From the NCBI GenBank assembly GCA_031291415.1, contig JARLJB010000088.1, positions 1-64,000 on the forward strand: 64,000 bases of DNA, written 5' to 3'. Source of the stretch: Telmatospirillum sp. Lineage in GTDB: Bacteria > Pseudomonadota > Alphaproteobacteria > Rhodospirillales > Magnetospirillaceae. The translations under genes were made by a program, and so were the position numbers. Every line of letters starts with the position of its first letter. Within the stretch, counting starts at the first letter, position 1. Of this stretch, positions 60,614 through 64,000 are shown in pieces. The notes under the pieces were generated by a model. The model ran no database searches, had not been told where the DNA came from, and worked only from the letters and a program-made list of their open reading frames with translations.

Positions 60614-61771
60614 CTAGTCTTCCCTCGGTCCCAGCAAGCCTATTTCCCGCCAATAGCGCTCCGCTCCCGGATGAAAAGGCAGATAGTTTCCCACAGCAAA
60701 CATCTCGTGAGGATCCAGGTTTTTCAGGGCGGGGGACGACGAACGGAGAAGGTCGATGTTCTCAATCGCCGCCTTGACCAGCCAGTAGACGACATAGGGA
60801 TCGGCCGGTTGATAGGCGACCACTACGTTCTTGGCGCCGATGGTTTCAAACGGCTGATCTTGCCCGGGATAGGTTCCGGCCGGCAACACCACACGGCTAT
60901 ATTCGGGATGTTGGCGCAGTATCTGTTCCATGCCGGGACCGGAAAGACCGGAAATCCTGGCGCCGCAACGATCGGCGGCATCCTTGACGACCGGCGTCGG
61001 ATGGACGGTAAATATCGGATAGGCATCGACATAATTGCTGCAAACGCCCTGCGCTCCGTACTCGATAGGGAATGAATCCAGGCGGTCGAGTTCCTTCGTG
61101 GCGATGCCGCTGGCCGCCAGATAATCCAGGAACAAGGCATGTCCGGCGCTTTCCGTTGCGCCGAGATTGATGCGCTTGGCACGCAAATCCTCAACGGACT
61201 GGATATTCGCCTGTTGCCTGGAGATCAGAACACTTATCTCGTCACCCAACGACATGACCGACCGGGCGCCGGGGATCGGGGCTTGGCCGGTGGATGCCCG
61301 ATAGGTAAGGGACGATGGCACGATCGCCACCTGGACGCGTCCGTCGCGCATCCGCCGGACATTATCGCCGCCTCCGCCGGAACGAAGAACGACACAATGT
61401 ATATGGTTCTTGTCAAAATATTTCCGCACGACATCACAAAGTGAACTTGCCTCACTGTAATAACTTCCAGTCGTAGTACTGGCATATATTGCAAGGTAAT
61501 AGTCTTTTATTTGTTTATATTTTAATGACCCCAGACCAACTAACGAATCTGATGAATGTTTGTACTGACTGAGGGGAATGGCATCGGGATGATATGGCAG
61601 TGATTGCTGTTCCGGTTCGATCTCATCACCTTTGGCCGCACTGACGGCACCCGATGCCACCAGCAAAAGCAGCAGCCCACCCAAACATCCGGCCAGACGC
61701 GACGCACGGTGGGCCACTTGTCCTGCGTGCCGCCGGCAGACGTATGAGAAATGCAGGTTGGTGGGAATCAC
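60614..61771 (-). CDS. TAXI-family TRAP transporter solute-binding protein
   Basis: A 385-residue exported binding protein. A long N-region and hydrophobic signal (AGCLGGLLLLLVASGAVSA) is followed by a TAXI domain: YYLAIYASTTTGSYYSEASSLCDVV, RSGGGGDNVRRMRDGRVQVAIVPSSL, DLRAKRINLGATESAGHALFLDYLAASGI and VVAYQPADPYVVYWLVKAAIEN. TAXI proteins bind glutamate, ketoglutarate or other acids for TRAP permeases. No DctM/DctQ-type permease gene is adjacent. It lies on the opposite strand between the two parts of the synthetase cluster, so it may be unrelated cargo or a sensor/uptake part of the cluster. Confidence 0.85.
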   Translation of the reverse strand: MIPTNLHFSYVCRRHAGQVAHRASRLAGCLGGLLLLLVASGAVSAAKGDEIEPEQQSLPYHPDAIPLSQYKHSSDSLVGLGSLKYKQIKDYYLAIYASTTTGSYYSEASSLCDVVRKYFDKNHIHCVVLRSGGGGDNVRRMRDGRVQVAIVPSSLTYRASTGQAPIPGARSVMSLGDEISVLISRQQANIQSVEDLRAKRINLGATESAGHALFLDYLAASGIATKELDRLDSFPIEYGAQGVCSNYVDAYPIFTVHPTPVVKDAADRCGARISGLSGPGMEQILRQHPEYSRVVLPAGTYPGQDQPFETIGAKNVVVAYQPADPYVVYWLVKAAIENIDLLRSSSPALKNLDPHEMFAVGNYLPFHPGAERYWREIGLLGPRED

Positions 61772-62072
61772 AGCGTCTCCGTGTACTGGGGCAGGCAGGT
61801 GATAAAGACGTTCGCCTTGTCGACGATTAATTACAACAGGTCATTACACTGATGGTTGCGAGATTCCAACATTGCGGGACTGTCTCCCGGCGACGACGTC
61901 CTAACGCATAAACACAACTTTTAAGATACCAAGACGTTTGTCGTAGCACAACTCAAAGCTCGCAACTTCCCAGCAATAACGCTACCTTTGGTTGGCAAGA
62001 CAATTACGGCATCGGATGCCTGCATACAGCTCATCGCACCACGTAAAGTTGTAGCGCACCAGAGGGGAAATC
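61772..62072. other. divergent region between TAXI gene and third NRPS gene
   Basis: A 301-base gap expected to hold promoters for both genes. The CAACCATA motif of the first leader was not seen here. The RBS of the NRPS gene is GAGGGG at 62062-62067. Confidence 0.4.
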
Positions 62073-64000
62073 GTGAACGTCCAGTCTTTACGAGAGCCGA
62101 TGGCCGCGGATGCTCTGCTGCAGCGTCTCCGCATGCAGGACATTCGCCTGTCCCTGGACGGCGACAATTTGCGTTTCTCCGCGCCCTCCGGAGCTTTCAC
62201 CGCCGAGTTGAAAGCCGAAGTTGCTGCCCGGAAACCGGCGCTGATCGACCTTCTGCGACGTGAAGCGGAGGACAAAGCCTCGACGCCGGCCGACGAGATG
62301 CAAGAAACCGAGTTCCCGCTGCCCCCCGCCTTGGAGGGGCAATGGCTGGACCGCCGCGACAAACCGGGCGCCGTCACCTACACGCTGATCTTCGACGAGC
62401 AGGTGCCATTGGGCACCGACCCGTCGATCCTGATCGAGGCCTTGAACCAGATTGTCGCCCGCCATGCCGCCCTGCGCTCAACCTTCCGGGAGCGCGACGG
62501 CGACGTCTGGCAGATTGTCAACCCGCCCATCCCCGCCGTTCTTCTGCCTTTCGATGACGAAAATCTGTTGGCGCCGTTCGACCTTGGGAATGGCCCGCTC
62601 ATTCGCTTCGGCTACACGGCGGCAGGGCACACCCCTTTGCGGATCGTCGCCGACCATTTGATATATGACGGGCATTCCCAGACGGTCTTCAGTCGTGAAT
62701 TGAGTTGCCTGCTGGCCGGGCGATCACTGCCGCCGCCGCCGCCCGCCGATGCCCGCGCCGGAGAAACGGCTCATTTGACCGGCCAACGAAGCGACGACGC
62801 CCGCCGATTCTGGCAGAGCCGTCTGCCCCGCTTGCCGACCGCGCCGATCTCCGTCGACAACGAACCATCCAGGGCCCGTGATGCCGGATCGGACGGTGGA
62901 CGGCGCCATATGGTCACCCTGACGGCCACCACGGTGCGGGCCCTGGCCGACCTCTGCACCTCGTCCGTCACCCCGACGGCTGTCTGGTTGTCCCTGGTCG
63001 CCGGCTTTTTATGGCGGCACAAGGATCGTAGCGAACCCGTGGCAATCGGTCTTGCCTTCGCCGGACGCGATACGCCGGGCGCCGGGGATATGATCGGCTG
63101 TTTTGCTAATGTGCTGCCGGTGACCGTGCAACCCGTGGCCGAAAGCGGAATTGCCGCTTTGGGTCGAGCGGTGCTGGCCGAGATCTTCGAAATCATGCCA
63201 CATCAGTCCTATCCCCTGTCGCGTTTGGCGGCCGATTGGGCGCAACTCGCGCCGCAGCGGGGAACGGATCTCTTCGATGCCGTCTGCATGCTCGATGAGG
63301 ACTTCCTCAACCAGGAAATAGAGGACGCCCATCCACATTTCGCCACCGGCAAATTCCCTTTGCTCCTGAACCTGATATGGCAAGGCGAGCGGGCTGTCCT
63401 CAATATCGAATACGATACGGGCCGCTACGGCGAAGTCTGGATCGAACGGTTGAGCCAGCGCCTGCAGCTGTTCATCGAGGCCGCCGCCGCCGCCCCGGAC
63501 GCACCACTGGCCCGCCTTCCACTCCTGGCGCCCGGCGAACGCCAGCGACTTCTCCGCACCTTCAACGACACGGCCCGTCCCTATCCCCGTGACCTCGGCT
63601 TGGCACAGTTGCTGGACCGCGCTTTGAGCGACGATCCCGACCGTCCGGCGCTCAGTGATGCCACGCATGTCCTCAGCCGGCGTGAGGTCCGCCGCCGGGT
63701 GGCGGCCATCGCCGGTGCCCTGCACCGTGACGGCGTGCGGCCGGGCGACGTTGTCGCCTTGGCGATGGAACGCTCAACCGAGGCCATTCTGGGTTTGCTC
63801 GGCATCGTCTGGAGCGGCGGCGCGTACCTGCCCCTCGATCCTGCGTTCCCGCCAGAGACCGTACACCGATTGCTTGAGGCGGCCGGCTGCCGACATGTGC
63901 TGGCAGCGGCAATCGACCGGCAGGAAACCCGACCGGACATGACGGTAACCGAGATTTCCGCCGACGCGGCGGACATCCCTCCGACCGCCCGCGGCGGCGG
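62073..64000 (+). CDS. NRPS enzyme 3 (partial): dock-C-A...
   Basis: Open from GTG 62073 (GAGGGG 5 bases upstream) to the window end, 642 codons without a stop. Residues about 10-58 form a TubC-type docking domain (RMQDIRLSLDGDNLRFSAPSGAFTAELKAEVAARKPALIDLL), similar to that of enzyme 2. The C domain follows (about 75-480) with DHLIYDG at 194-200 in place of HHxxxDG; the second, catalytic His is kept. An A domain starts about residue 495 (FNDTARPYPRDLGLAQLLDRAL...DRPALSDATHVLSRREVRRRV...SGGAYLPLDPAFPPETV) and is cut by the window before its specificity motifs. It should accept the chain from the end of enzyme 2. Confidence 0.9.
   Translation, partial: MNVQSLREPMAADALLQRLRMQDIRLSLDGDNLRFSAPSGAFTAELKAEVAARKPALIDLLRREAEDKASTPADEMQETEFPLPPALEGQWLDRRDKPGAVTYTLIFDEQVPLGTDPSILIEALNQIVARHAALRSTFRERDGDVWQIVNPPIPAVLLPFDDENLLAPFDLGNGPLIRFGYTAAGHTPLRIVADHLIYDGHSQTVFSRELSCLLAGRSLPPPPPADARAGETAHLTGQRSDDARRFWQSRLPRLPTAPISVDNEPSRARDAGSDGGRRHMVTLTATTVRALADLCTSSVTPTAVWLSLVAGFLWRHKDRSEPVAIGLAFAGRDTPGAGDMIGCFANVLPVTVQPVAESGIAALGRAVLAEIFEIMPHQSYPLSRLAADWAQLAPQRGTDLFDAVCMLDEDFLNQEIEDAHPHFATGKFPLLLNLIWQGERAVLNIEYDTGRYGEVWIERLSQRLQLFIEAAAAAPDAPLARLPLLAPGERQRLLRTFNDTARPYPRDLGLAQLLDRALSDDPDRPALSDATHVLSRREVRRRVAAIAGALHRDGVRPGDVVALAMERSTEAILGLLGIVWSGGAYLPLDPAFPPETVHRLLEAAGCRHVLAAAIDRQETRPDMTVTEISADAADIPPTARGG

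Noticed and set aside
37984-64000. Thioesterase, MbtH-like protein or phosphopantetheinyl transferase in the cluster
   Set aside because: Searched for by eye (GxSxG after the last PCP, MbtH W/P signature) and not found; they may lie beyond the window.

Overview
The window reads as chromosome of a GC-rich alphaproteobacterium, most like the Rhodospirillales (inference). Reasons: fixABCX with a ferritin-like partner, several small alphaproteobacterial protein families, OmpW- and DcaP-type outer-membrane proteins, and FNR-type operators. No tRNA, rRNA or CRISPR array was seen.

Region 1 (1-9000): the 3' end of an ISAs1-type transposase, an exported M3 peptidase, a small unknown protein behind an FNR-like box, then fixABCX (electron bifurcation to ferredoxin), a ferritin-like protein, a strong terminator and a TrpB2-type PLP enzyme. 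Region 2 (9000-16200): OmpW with an FNR-like box, two small proteins, a DEAD-box helicase, and a MarR-EmrA-EmrB-type efflux operon ending in a universal stress protein. Region 3 (16200-30700): an AT-rich gap, an orphan MenD-family enzyme, a Cache chemoreceptor, mannonate dehydratase with a FadR/GntR regulator, an AEC carrier, an exported esterase, a DcaP-like porin, thiM-thiE and a large lipoprotein. Region 4 (30800-35300): a LysR/flavodoxin/aldo-keto reductase/SnoaL group, a frameshifted gmhA and a 30-bp tandem duplication; this part looks like accessory DNA.

Region 5 (35300-64000) is the most striking. A minus-strand trio (SPFH protein, small membrane protein, DUF697 protein) lies next to a plus-strand NRPS/PKS operon. 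Enzyme 1 is A-PCP-KS-AT-ACP. Enzyme 2 (about 4620 aa) is docking-C-PCP / C-A-PCP / C-A-PCP / KS-DH-KR-ACP / C. Two cyclic-peptide-exporter half ABC transporters follow, then a second DUF697 protein. All of these genes overlap or lie a few bases apart. A TAXI-type binding protein on the opposite strand separates this operon from a third NRPS gene (docking-C-A...) that runs off the window end. No thioesterase, MbtH protein or phosphopantetheinyl transferase is visible, so the cluster is incomplete here.

Unusual points of the cluster are a PKS module with no AT beside a module that has one, a C-PCP unit with no A domain, a C domain ending enzyme 2 just before a C-starting enzyme 3, DUF697 paralogues at both ends, and a leader with repeated CAACCATA motifs and a possible 52-56 aa peptide. 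By family logic the product is a lipid-free or short-chain peptide-polyketide hybrid exported by the PvdE/SyrD-like pair. Its structure cannot be read from the window.
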